Below are positions 36,850 to 46,723 of a stretch of 64,000 nucleotides of DNA, piece by piece; the first letter of the stretch is position 1, and each line of letters starts with the position of its first letter. The DNA is taken from positions 218,887,753 through 218,951,752 of the forward strand of contig NC_133663.1 of assembly GCF_037893015.1 (NCBI RefSeq), in the 5' to 3' direction. This stretch comes from Macrotis lagotis (taxonomy: Eukaryota; Chordata; Mammalia; Peramelemorphia; Peramelidae). The notes under the pieces were generated by a model that was not told where the DNA came from, searched no databases, and was given only the letters and a program-made list of their open reading frames with translations. A program made the position numbers and the translations under genes.

Positions 36850-37400
36850 AATGCACAGAAATTTTAAAATGACATACCAAGTTTGCATGACAATTTTTTA
36901 GTCCAGTATAGCTAAAGAATAACTTCAGGGGCAGTAATGTACACTAAGTCTAAGAAAATAAAATAAAGTCAGATTGCAGAAAGTCTTAAAATCCAGGATA
37001 AGTAGATTGTATTTTATTCTAGCCACTGATTTTTTTTTGAGAAGGATATCTATGTGAAGATCAAGGTTTAAAAGGAAAAAAATCTAAAGGAATGGATATC
37101 CATTCAGATTATATAATCTAAGCATGAGCAGTTGATCAGGATGATGCTAGTGTGACTAGGGCAACAAGATGAATATGAGGTAGAATAGAAGGCTTTACAA
37201 ATTATTGAATATGAAGACAGGGTATAAGAGAGGGAAGAGACAAAACACGAATTTTAAACTAAAGTGACAATAATGATGTCTAACAGAGAATAGGTTTTGG
37301 AGGCAAAATTATGAATTGTTTTTGAACGTACTGAATTTGAGGTGAGCAAATCATCTAAACTATGTTTATGCAGGAAATTGGATATTTAGAACTAGAGTTT
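36850..37400 (-). repeat. Probable L3 LINE 3' relic
   Basis: The order of AAAGTCTTAAAATCCAGGAT, GATTGTATTTTATTCTAGCC and GAGAAGGATATCTATGTGA resembles the region just 3' of the L3 polymerase in reverse complement, but it is very diverged. Confidence 0.4.
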
Positions 37401-37439
37401 AGGGGGAAAGATTTGATAGTCCTTTATTTGTACAGAGGC

Positions 37440-37570
37440 ATGAACAGCAGTGAATAGAAAGTTGACTTTAGAGTCAGGAGGATCTGGTTTCAAGCACGGT
37501 CTAATATTGGCGTGTGATCCTGGGCAAATGACTTGAACCGTCACTGCTGCTCTAAAATTATAAATTGCAA
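37440..37570 (+). repeat. CORE-type SINE relic
   Basis: GACTTTAGAGTCAGGAGGAT, TGTGATCCTGGGCAAATGAC and CTCTAAAATTATAAATTGCA match a tRNA-headed CORE-SINE. Confidence 0.6.
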
Positions 37571-38235
37571 GAACAGAGGAGATTGCAAAGGTATAAAGTG
37601 TAATAACAGAATAGTACTTGGGGGAGGGGGGAAGGCATCTTGCTAAAGAATGGATTATGAAGTTAAGAGACAGTGTCACATAAGTCAAAGAAAGTAAGGA
37701 TCAGTCATGCTTAAACCGAATACCCCAGAAAGTTGAAGATTGGGGGTGGGGGAGAAGTCGTTGGATTTAGTGATTAAGGGATGTGTGGCAACCTGTGAAC
37801 TAAAACTGTAAAGATTTCAAAGGGAACAGAAAAATATGATGCACAAAATAAACAGTAGGACTTGGAACTAGGAAGCAACGGTAATTCGTGGGAAATAAAT
37901 ATTCCAAAGAAAGAAACGAAAGGGGGCGGAACAAAAAGTAATTGCCAAAGGGTTCCTTTATCTTTAAAGGAATTTATCTCCCCCCTCCGCGCGCCCCCCA
38001 TCATTAGAGAGGCGTCAAAGTACTTAACAGACTTTTATATAAAGTTGATCTAGGATGCTTAACTCTGCACCAGAACTTCGGGATCCTGAGCTTCACGAAG
38101 TCACGTTTCCATCTCCCCAAAGGAGGGAAGCCGGGAAGGTTTGGACACTCAGTCCTTTAAAGCAAAAATTAGGGGATTCGACTCGCCCTCGATCTGGCGT
38201 AAAGGGAAGATGAAAAGATAAAAGTTTGCATGCTG

Positions 38236-38361
38236 GGGCGGCGCAGTGGATAGAGCACCAGCCCGGAGTCAGGAGGACCTGAGTTCAAATCCCACCTCAG
38301 ACATTTAATAATTGCCTAGCTGTGTGGGCAAGCCACTTAACCCCACCGCTACGCAAAAACT

Positions 38362-38386
<25 letters not shown>
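38236..38386 (+). mobile_element. Very young WSINE1-type SINE at the ARL6 promoter edge
   Basis: The SINE ends in a nearly pure A-tail of about 28 bp. It is flanked by a perfect 15-bp duplication, AAAGTTTGCATGCTG, at 38221-38235 and 38387-38401. A perfect duplication and a long clean tail indicate recent insertion. It lies just upstream of the CpG-rich promoter. Confidence 0.95.
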
Positions 38387-38393
<7 letters not shown>

Positions 38394-38614
38394 GCATGCT
38401 GCCCGCCGCCAGAAGCTGCCAAGCACCGGGCCTCTCTGCGCGTGACCAACCCCTTCTTCAGGGTCAGTCCCTCCGAGGGAGCCCATACAAACCCGGAGGC
38501 CGGCTCCCAGCAAAGGCGTCTAGCCTACGGCGGGGTTGTCGGGAAGCGGGAGAAAGCAGGGTCGCGAGAGATGCTCCCAGAGAAGTGCGAGAGGACTTAG
38601 GAGGAAGAAGGAAG

Positions 38615-38633
38615 ACTACATTTCCCGTGAGGC
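38615..38633 (+). promoter_or_regulatory. ZNF143/Staf-like motif
   Basis: ACTACATTTCCCGTGAGGC resembles the ZNF143 promoter motif ACTACAATTCCCAGCATGC; the 5' half is closest. Confidence 0.35.
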
Positions 38634-38922
38634 TGTGAGGCGGCTGCCGTCATTACCCAGGTACCTCCTCTCCTCAAATCAACCAGTTTTAAGCTAGATG
38701 GCGCTGTACTGGAATTTGGAATGGCTTTCTGCACGTTTCACTAACCAAGCATGCGCATTGCCTCCTTATCGCCCGGGATCCAAACAGCCCCCGGGGGAGC
38801 GGGGGCGCGTCCCAGCCCTTCCTCACCCAACCGTGTACTCGCCGCCGCTCCAGAGCTAATTGCCAGGAAGCCGAAAGGAGAAGCCTGGCGAGGGCGGGGC
38901 CTCAGGGCCGGAAGGGGCCGCG

Positions 38923-38936
38923 GTTGCCTAGGGGAC
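38923..38936 (+). promoter_or_regulatory. ARL6: X-box-like RFX site
   Basis: GTTGCCTAGGGGAC has a perfect first half-site (GTTGCC) and a 4-of-6 second half-site compared with the RFX palindrome GTTGCCTAGGCAAC. RFX factors drive ciliary genes, and ARL6 is one, so the location next to the putative start of transcription makes sense. Function is inference. Confidence 0.5.
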
Positions 38937-38939
38937 GCT

Positions 38940-39154
38940 TATGGTGCTACGGACTCCTCTGCTAGCTCCCCTGGGTATCCAGAGGAGCTTTGGTTTTCCT
39001 GACCTTCTTGACCTCTGTGGATAAATTTCTTTGGCCCCCGGACAGATCCTCTTAAATGGGATCGGACAGGACCTGAAAGCTGAGAAGGGGTCCTTGTGCC
39101 CCGACTGGAGACACGAAAGGTTCCTGCCCCGCTCCCCCGGGGGCTGAATTGCGG
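38940..39154 (+). other. ARL6: Candidate ARL6 non-coding exon 1
   Basis: The exon is defined only by its donor, GCGG|GTGAGT (GT at 39155), at the downstream edge of the CpG island; its start is a guess placed after the X-box-like site. It contains ATG triplets, such as one at 38941, that would be upstream start codons, but no long reading frame linked to ARL6. Confidence 0.5.
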
Positions 39155-39184
39155 GTGAGTCGGGGAGGAGAGGGCCTGCTCCCC

Positions 39185-39432
39185 CTGGCTTCTTCCTCTT
39201 CTCCTCCTTCTTCCCCTTTCCACTCTTGTACTTTTTCCTCATCTACCTCTTCTTTTTCTTTCTTCTCTTCCACCTCCTCCTCTTCCCCACTTTCTTTCCC
39301 TTCTCTTCCTCCTCCTCTCCTTCTTTCCCCCATCTCCTCTTCATTTTCCTCCTTTTTCACCTATTTCCCTTCCTCCTCTTTTTCCTCCTCCCCCTCCTCC
39401 GTCCTGCTATTACTCCACCCATTTTTCCCAGT
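39185..39432 (+). repeat. Long polypyrimidine tract (CT-rich)
   Basis: Almost 250 bp are nearly all C and T on the + strand, in irregular CCT, TTC and TCC units. It starts about 30 bp after the putative exon 1 donor. The opposite strand gives a spurious Glu/Lys-rich open frame. Confidence 0.9.
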
Positions 39433-39439
39433 CATCCGG

Positions 39440-39950
39440 GCTTGTGACTAATGGCATTCCAGACCCCTAGATCTCTCCCCCTGTCTACTAGGCCTTTTGA
39501 TTTTATCTTCATAACATCTGGAATTCTTTCTCTTCTCTAACCCTTCACCACTACCGTGATGGAGGCCTTCATCTACTCAGATGGAACTGCCTGCCGTCAT
39601 AAGTTTTCCCTACTTGTTGGAGGAGTAGCTCCTCTCTTAGTTCAGGTTTGATGTTGGAACAAAACGCCACTCACAAGTCGCTGAACTTTAATAAAAGAAC
39701 TTTTACTTTGCCTAATTAGGATGCTCGATGGTCCCCTACATCTCCACCTGGACCTCTGTCTGGTCTGGAGATCATTAGTTTATAGCAGTGCACTAGGTCT
39801 CAGACACTCACAGCTTTTTATTCCTTCTAGATCAGGAAGCTAATTCAAGGGTGTGGAGGTTAATCAGGTTATGTGGAGAGAAAAACTTAAATTAGGATTC
39901 TATAGTACTACAGCTGAGATCTTCTCATATCAAAGTTCTGACCATGCCAT
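39440..39950. other. ARL6 intron 1, nothing recognised
   Basis: Unique-looking sequence with no recognised feature. Confidence 0.35.
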
Positions 39951-40165
39951 TCTCTGACTCAGTAAACTCCAGTAGCTCCCTCTCACCCCCAGGCTCAAAT
40001 ATAAAATCCTCTGCTTTCATAACTTGGGGACATCACCTTTCCAGTCTTCTTTCATTGTCTGCATATTTTCTTTGCTATTAGACTGTGAGCTTCTTGCGAA
40101 CAGAGATTTTATATTCTTTGTGTCTCAGTGCCAGGAACACAGGCATTTAATAAATATTTATTATC
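39950..40165 (+). mobile_element. L2-type LINE 3' end
   Basis: TTCTGACCATGCCATTCTCT, AAACTCCAGTAGCTCCCTCT, ACTGTGAGCTTCTTGCGAAC and GGCATTTAATAAATATTTA follow the order of the L2 3' end. Confidence 0.75.
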
Positions 40166-40169
40166 TGTC

Positions 40170-40750
40170 TAATAATTAGTACTTTATTGAACAGTTTGGG
40201 ATTTGGTACTGATCGATCTCTGTCTTACTACTTTTTAAAATTAATGTATTTGAGATGTTTAGTCATTTTTTCTGTCTCCTTATGATTTTTATTATTTTTC
40301 TAGTTCTATAAAATATTCTTCAGTAGCTTTTTTGGTACTGTTCTGGATAAGTAAATCAATTTACGTGATATTGTCATTTTTATTATATTGGCTAGAACCA
40401 TCCATAGGCAACTTAGGTTTCTTCAGTTATTCATGTCTGCCTTTTCTTCTGCAGAGACTTATGTAATTGGATTCATATAGTCAGGCTAGCCAAATACAGA
40501 TAGATAGGTTCATCGTCAGGTCTGAAAGTGATTTTTTTTTTTGGCTATGGTAATCCAGGAAATAAAAAAAAAAACTAAGAAAACTGCAAAATGAATCACC
40601 CCATTTTGTGTTTCCCTTTATTTGTGTTTCCCTTTATGATTTTGGTCAGAGGGTACTGGGAATCACATTTTTAAACTCAATGAGCATTCATTTGTTTACA
40701 CCTTAAATGTGAATCCCTTATATAATATCCAATAAATTAATCTTATATTA
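40170..40750. other. ARL6 intron 1, nothing firm
   Basis: AT-rich. A tandem duplication of TTTGTGTTTCCCTTTAT occurs at about 40604-40638. Otherwise nothing recognised. Confidence 0.35.
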
Positions 40751-40768
40751 CTTAAGAAAGTTAATTCT

Positions 40769-41026
40769 GGGGCGGCTAGGTGGATCACAAAAGGAAATAA
40801 ATTATGTTAGAATACAATTCTCAAAATAGAAGTTTCTTAAAAGTTCATGGATTTAGGGGTGGCTAGGTGGCGCAGTGGATAAAGCACAGGCCCTGGAGTC
40901 AGGAGTACCTGGGTTCAAATCCGGTCTCAGACACTTAATAATTACCTAGCTGTGTGGCCTTGGGCAAGCCACTTAACCCCATTTGCCTTGCAAAAATCTA
41001 AAACAAAAAGAAAGAAAAGAAAAAAA
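40769..41026 (+). mobile_element. WSINE1-type SINE carrying an 87-bp templated insert
   Basis: A SINE with a 15-bp duplication (AAGAAAGTTAATTCT at 40754-40768; AAGAAACTTAATCCT at 41027-41041, two mismatches) starts normally for 15 bp. It is then interrupted by 87 bp (40784-40870) that are the reverse complement of 41239-41325, and it resumes at CGCAGTGG. Removing the 87 bp restores a normal SINE. Confidence 0.85.
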
Positions 41027-41327
41027 AAGAAACTTAATCCTTTTATTATTGTTATTCTTGATATGTCAAGGATTCTTGACCCAGAGTCAAATCCATGAAC
41101 TTTTTTTTTTGGTTTTTGCAAGGCAAATGGGGTTAAGTGGCTTGCCCAAGGCCACACAGCTAGGTAATTATTAAGTGTCTGAGACCGGATTTGAACCCAG
41201 GTACTCCTGACTCCAGGGCCTGTGCTTTATCCACTGCGCCACCTAGCCACCCCTAAATCCATGAACTTTTAAGAAATTTCTATTTTGAGAATTGTATTCT
41301 AACATAATTTATTTCCTTTTGTGATCC
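40782..41327. repeat. Inverted repeat, 215-bp arms, 116-bp spacer
   Basis: The left arm is 40782-40996 and the right arm is 41113-41327. The only mismatch I find by reading is AGTTTC versus AATTTC in the unique part. Each arm consists of a SINE body plus about 72 bp of unique flank. Confidence 0.93.
41105..41254 (-). mobile_element. WSINE1-type SINE, full length, with TSD
   Basis: Flanked by a perfect 16-bp duplication, AAATCCATGAACTTTT, at 41089-41104 and 41255-41270. It forms most of the right arm of the inverted repeat. Confidence 0.93.
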
Positions 41328-41329
41328 TG

Positions 41330-41990
41330 TATATTTTATATTATGCATTTAAAAAATATGCTGAAAAGGAGTACATGGGCATCACCAGATTGCCAGAAAG
41401 TTCCATGATACAAACAAAAGATTTATAATTAATGTTACAAGTGAAATCAGAAGATTAAAAAAAGTTGTACCTGAATAAAAGAAGGTACCCAAGTTCTCTT
41501 TGCAAAGCCAAATAAAGAAATTGGTGGGGTTAGTTTTCCTATGTATCCAAAGGTAGAAAGAGATAATAACTTCATGGATTACTTGACCATTTCATCTTGA
41601 AGTGATCATCATAAAAAAGATTATTCTATAAATAAGTTTATGGGACAACTTCTGTAGCAAAGGATAAGAAAATTCTTCAAATGGGAAGGGAGTGCCCAAA
41701 TTAAATCAACACATGCTTTAACTTTCAGTGACTTCAGGGTAAAAGTGGTTATAGGATAGGATTATAAATATGATTTTCAAAAATATTACAGGATCAAGAA
41801 ATGACTTATAGACTTTACAAAAGTATCAGACTTTACTAATATGTTGATTAATTTCTAGAACATTTTTTCCCTTTCTCTTTTTCATTCTTATAAGAGATGA
41901 ATTTCTGGGAAAGGGTGAAGGAGAAATACAGTGTAGAAATGCAAGCAATGTAAAAATAAAACATTAATAAAATTTATTTTAAAAATTCAA
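41330..41990. other. ARL6 intron 1; possible LINE 3' end at 41880-41990
   Basis: Mostly unique-looking. The segment with GGAAAGGGTGAAGGAGAAAT and AATAAAACATTAATAAAATTT resembles the 3' end of an old L1 family. Confidence 0.3.
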
Positions 41991-43167
41991 AATGCTTTAT
42001 ATTTGTAGATTGGTATTGTTTTTAGAAAATTAAATGTTTGTTTACTGAGACTCTTTCAAAGCTCTTTTGGTCTCCTCTACATTGGCAGTTTTCATGATTT
42101 GGCAAATGGCAGAGATCACTTCTGAAGTAGAACCAAGAAGGCAGAGTAGCAGGAAGGAGTGCTTCCTCAAACTCCTACAAAGTGATCTAGAAAATACATC
42201 ATACCAATGGGAAATTCAAGGAAAAAATCAAAGTCATTTGTTCAGCCCAGGTCAGCAGACTCTGCTGTCACGATCTGCCCAAGAGTGGCGGGGTTCTGAA
42301 CATTTCAGTGCACAGGGACTATACTCAAGGGCAAGAAGTAGCCCTACAACCTATATAGTGACCTGGTAAGAGGAATGTGACTACTAGCTTCTAGAACAAT
42401 CTGAAGCCTGTAAAGAAATAACTAGGGCAAGAATCCTAGACTTTAAAGAAATCTATAATTCTATCACTCTGAACTAGCAGAAGTTGCCAACTGGCTGACC
42501 TTTCATTAAGGCCAGCAGCAGTCAACTGTTGCTTATACTCAGATTCAAGTAAGGAACTAGAAGACAGGGATGGAGCCCTTTACCAGAGCATTGAAATTTT
42601 GAAGGTCCATCAGCCTGAGCTATCCCCGAGAATCTAAAATAACATAATTCTCACTCCTTCTCAAGAGAGCAACAATTAAGTCCAGACCTTTAGTATAACA
42701 GTATACAAAACATATAAAAATCTGAAGTAAGAATGTAGGCTGGAAGAATGAGGTAAGAAAAGATCCTGTCATAAAAAAATTATTATAGTGTCAGGAACTC
42801 TGAATGCACAAATGCAGAAGACAAGAATGATCCAAAAGAAAAATAAAAATTCGACACAAATTCAGTTAGAATTCATAGAAGAAATGAAGCAAAAGATATT
42901 AAAAAGAGTTAATATTTTTATAAATTAAGTGAAATCTTATGCTCTCATTTCAGAAAACTTTAGAGTTTTTAGAGGAAAAACTGGGTGTCAGAAAGAATTA
43001 GAAACATAATTAACAAATTAGTATGAATGGTATAAAACTTTTCCAAAGCAGTATACTTCCTCAAAATGAGAATGAATTAAGGAGACAATAAGAAATGTAT
43101 GAAACTCAAAAGAATGAAACATTAGAAGAAAATGTAAGATAGCTCATACCAAAAACAACTGACTTAA

Positions 43168-43320
43168 GGGCAGCTAGGTGGCTCATTGAATAGAGCACCA
43201 GCCCTGAGTCAGGAAGACCTGAATTCAAATTCAGCCTCAGGCACTTAATAATCACCTAGCTGTGTGAGGTGACCTTGGGCCAGTCATGCAACCCCACTGC
43301 GTTGCAAAAACCTGACATGG
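43168..43320 (+). mobile_element. WSINE1-type SINE
   Basis: GGGCAGCTAGGTGGCTCATT through TGCGTTGCAAAAACC, inserted in the diverged L1 relic. The flanks share AACTGAC. Confidence 0.85.
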
Positions 43321-43609
43321 AAAAAACTGACATGAAAAACAGGTCAATAAAAATGAAGTAAAATTCACTTAAATACTTTTAAACTAGAAGCAAAATAAAG
43401 AGGTGAAATATATCAAGGAATCTTAAAAGAAAATTGTCCAGAACTCTAAGAACCAAAGGTCAAAGTGGAAATAGAAAAGAATCTACCAGTCACCTCCTAA
43501 AAGAAATTGCAAACAATCTGAAAGTAAAAAATTACACATAATTTAGAGGCTACCATTTTAAAATACAGAAGAGTTTTATGCTATTCTAGAAGGCAAGCAA
43601 TATAATCTT

Positions 43610-43758
43610 TTTTAAAAGATTATTTAAGGCAGTGGGATTAAGTGACTTGCCCAAGGTCACATAGCTAGGCAATTACTAAGTGTCTGAGGTAAAATTTGGA
43701 CTCAGATCCTCCTGACTCCAGGGCTGGTGCTTTATCCACTGTGCCACCTAGCTGCCCA
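43610..43758 (-). mobile_element. WSINE1-type SINE with TSD
   Basis: Flanked by a perfect 16-bp duplication, CAAGCAATATAATCTT, at 43594-43609 and 43759-43774. A further partial echo (ACAATATAATCTTTT) follows at about 43786-43800. Confidence 0.92.
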
Positions 43759-44004
43759 CAAGCAATATAATCTTATCTAGCAAAACAATATAATCTTTTG
43801 GGAGGAAATGGACCTTTAATGAAAAATAAGACTTTCTAGCAATCCTAACTAAAAGATCAGGGCTGAATGAAAACACTGAAGTTAAAAAAGTTTAAGAGAA
43901 ACAAAAAATAATAAATACAAACAAAAATTATAAAAGATTTAACAGGGATAAACTGCTCACCTTCTAAAATGGGGAGATGATATATATGTATCCCTTTTGA
44001 CACC

Positions 44005-44235
44005 CTGGGTCAGCTAGGTTGTGTTGTAGATAAAACTCTAGACCTGGAGTCAGGAAGGCTCTTCTTCCTGAGTTCAAATCCAGCCTCAGACATTTACTAG
44101 ATAATGTGACTTCACCCTCCTTGCCTCAATTTTTTCATCTTTAAAGTGAGCGGGAGAAGAAAATGGCACTCTAGTATGTCTGCCAAGAAAACCTAAATGA
44201 TATCACAAAGAGTGGGAGATGACTGAAATATAACT
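44005..44235 (+). repeat. Marsupial SINE1-type element
   Basis: A tRNA head (GGTCAGCTAGGTTGTGTTG) is followed by GGGAGAAGAAAATGGCACTC, TCTGCCAAGAAAACCTAAAT and ACAAAGAGTGGGAGATGACT. It is the same family as the minus-strand copy at 36560-36808. Confidence 0.75.
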
Positions 44236-44639
44236 TACCACAACAAAACTTTGAACCCTGTCATCAACGGTAGTCATAAAGTCTAATTGGATAGAAATCC
44301 TGAAAGTGATTCTTATCTATATCTTGTCTGATGATCTTGAAAATAATGGAAAGGGAGAGGAAGAGAAATACACAAGGGAAGGTAAAGAGAAGGCAAAACT
44401 AGGAAAAATTAATTCATAATTGAAGATGTGTAGTTTAAAGTTTTATTTACTTTGGTTTTTAATTAAAATGAAGAATATCTGATACTATCTGATAGTGTTA
44501 ATTCATTCTCCTGCCCTTTTTTTAGACTAATTAAATCTGTTTTTGATTTATTATCATATTAAATATCAATACAACCAAAATTGCCTTGCGCAATGAATTT
44601 CAATTAGTAAAATGTTAGGACTTTTCAATTACTCTGTTA

Positions 44640-44831
44640 ACTGTTAATTGCAGTCCTTTATGTATATGTCCATTCTTATGTGATCATAGGAAGCTCTATT
44701 CCTTTAGATTTTTTTTAACCATATATTATTTCATAAATATTTCTTGATAATTTTTATTTTCTGTTCCCTTATTGACACTTATCTTGCTTCCAGTTTTAAG
44801 TTTTTGTTTTTGCAATTAAAAACATGCTGTT
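44640..44831 (-). mobile_element. Old L1 ORF2 C-terminal relic, part 1
   Basis: Reverse-complement L1 sequence similar in layout to 57300-57420 of the full-length L1 (GCAATTAAAAACATGCTGTTATAAG). It resumes at 47742 after the third HAL1-like element, which split it. Confidence 0.45.
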
Positions 44832-45172
44832 ATAAGAATCTTTTTAAAAATTTTCCATTAATTTACTTACACATTACTAAAATATTCTTGTAAGAGTGAA
44901 CATAATACCCCACCTCCCACAAAAATGTAAAACCTCCTGAGAAACAAAGTGAAAGAAGGACTAAAAAAATATGTTTCAGTCTGTGTTCTGATACCATCAT
45001 CTCTGTCTCGAGTGGATCACATTCTTTATCATAAGCCCATCATAGAAGTTATTTCCATATTTTTCCACAGTTGCTGTTGCTGATTATAATTCCCTCCATC
45101 CATTCCTCCCCACTGCCATCTATTACATTTTCTCTCTCCTTTCATTCTGTCCCTCTTCAAAAATGTGTTGTG

Positions 45173-45312
45173 GGGCAGCCCAGTGGCACAGCGGACACAG
45201 TACCTGCCCTGGGGCCAAGAGGCCCCAAGCCTACATGCCACCCCAGAGACCCAGCAATCACCCAGCCATGTGATCCTATACAGACCACCCAATTCCACCA
45301 CCTTAAGAAAAC
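45173..45312 (+). repeat. Ancient SINE segment of the HAL1-like 3' UTR
   Basis: The same block is present in all three HAL1-like copies and is in the orientation opposite to the host element. Confidence 0.55.
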
Positions 45313-45373
45313 TAGAAAAGAAAATATGTTATATCTGACTATACTCTCCTATGATCTACCCTCTCCTCTATCA

Positions 45374-45524
45374 CTAGAGTGACTTGCCCATTGTCACACA
45401 GCTAGGTAAATTAAATGTAAATTAAAATTAAATTAAATTAAATGTCTGAGGCCAAATTTTGAACTCAGGTATTCCTGACTCCAGGGCTGGTGCTCTATCC
45501 ATTACACCATTTAGCCACCCCTCT
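45374..45524 (-). mobile_element. WSINE1-type SINE replacing part of HAL1-like copy 3
   Basis: The SINE has an internal TAAAT-unit expansion at about 45409-45446. The part of the HAL1 3' UTR equivalent to about 7480-7660 is missing at this point, so the insertion came with, or was followed by, a deletion. Confidence 0.75.
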
Positions 45525-46576
45525 TGATTCTTTTACATGAAATATTTTAATCTATTCTACCTCTCCTTTCCTTTTTTTTCCAGTACATTTTCTTTTCACC
45601 CATTGACTCCATTTTTACAATATATTATACCTTCAAATTCAGTTCTCTCTTGTGCCTTATCTATATAAACTCCTTCTAACTGCTCTATTAAATGAGAAGG
45701 TTTATATGAGTATTATCAGTATTATCTTTCCATGCAGGAATACACACAGTTCATCATCATTAAATCCCTGATAATTTACCCTTCTGGTCCACTCTCTCTG
45801 TGCTTCACCTGAGTCCTGTACTTGAAGATCAGTCTTTCTGTTCAGCTCTAGTTGTTTCAACAGAAACATTTGAAATTTTTGTCTCATTGAAAGTCCATCT
45901 TTGCTGAGTAGTTGATTCTCAGTTGCATTCCAATCTCTTTTGCCTCCCAGAATATTATGTTCCAAGCCCTACAAGCCCTTACTGCGGATGCTACTAACTC
46001 CTGTGTGGTCCTGACTAGCTCCACGATATTGAAGTGTTTGCCTTCTGGCTGCTTGTAATAGTTTTCTCATTGACTTGGGAGTACTGGAACTTGGCTATAA
46101 TATTCCTGGAGGTTGTTTTTTTTTTGGATACCTTTCAGTAGATCATCAGTGGATTCTTTTAATTTCTATTTTACCCTCTGTTTCTAGGATATTAGGGCAA
46201 TTTTCCTGTAGAAATTCTTTAAAAATGAAGTCAAGGCTCTTTCCCTGATCAAGACTTTGAGGTAGCCCAATAATTTTTAAATTATCTTTTCTGGATCTGT
46301 TTTCCAGATCAGTTGTTTTTTTTTTTCAATGAGATATTTCACATTTTCTTCTAGTTTTTCATTCTTTTGATGTTGAATTATTGTGTCTGTATTTATTGCA
46401 AAGTCATTAGCTTCCATTCCATTTTACATCTGAAGGACTTGTTTTCCGCAGAAAGCTATCTTATCTTTTTTTCTATCTGGCCAGTTCTGCTTTTTAAAGC
46501 ATTCTTCTCCTCAATAACTTTTGAAACTGTTTTATCTATTTGACCTAAACTGGTCTTTAATATGTTATTTTTCTTA

Positions 46577-46723
46577 AGCTGATTTATACCCCAAGAAATG
46601 TAAAGATAGAAAAATTAGTATCTAAATTGACTTGTTAAAAAAATTGTTACACAGAATAGCTCTCTGGATAGGAAAGGGGAGAAGAATATAATTGGAAATT
46701 AGGATGATAACTAAGCTGCTGAC
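46577..46723 (+). repeat. 147-bp interspersed fragment inserted in HAL1-like copy 3
   Basis: It sits between CTTAAG and CTGCTGAC of the host element and is absent from copy 2. A close reverse-complement relative is at 52793-52945. Its start (GATTTATACCCCAAGAA) could encode a LYPK-like motif of a LINE ORF2 end, so it is probably LINE-derived. Confidence 0.55.

Larger units (their letters stand above)
38400..39155 (+). promoter_or_regulatory. ARL6: CpG-rich ARL6 promoter region
   Basis: This is the only CpG-rich, GC-rich block in the window. It contains a GC box (AGGGCGGGGCC, 38891-38901), an X-box-like motif (38923-38936) and a candidate ZNF143-like motif (38615-38633), and it lies upstream of a strong splice donor at 39155. 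It is 9.3 kb before the first ARL6 coding exon on the same strand, so it is the natural ARL6 promoter. A divergent transcript from the same island cannot be excluded. Confidence 0.75.
42105..43900 (+). mobile_element. Diverged L1/HAL1 5' region and ORF1 relic
   Basis: It starts near 42125 with AACCAAGAAGGCAGAGTAGC, an L1 5'-end-like motif. A 5' UTR-like block follows, then an A-rich ORF1-like region from about 42830 (GAAGAAATGAAGCAAAAG; later AATTGTCCAGAACTCTAAG). SINEs interrupt it at about 43168-43320 and 43610-43758. It is the oldest-looking and most diverged ORF1-bearing copy here. No reverse transcriptase was seen. Confidence 0.55.

Noticed and set aside
38690-38712. CTCF-like or YY1-like motif (AGATGGCGCTG) upstream of ARL6
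   Set aside because: Only the core matches; the upstream half of the mammalian CTCF motif is absent.
38312-39002. Open frames inside the CpG island (GC-rich, Arg/Pro/Ala-rich)
   Set aside because: GC-rich DNA has few stops; no known protein similarity was recognised and the first crosses a SINE A-tail.
39052-39451. Glu/Lys-rich and Ser/Phe-rich frames downstream of the CpG island
   Set aside because: Both arise from the polypyrimidine tract on its two strands; frames overlap and lack coding bias apart from composition.
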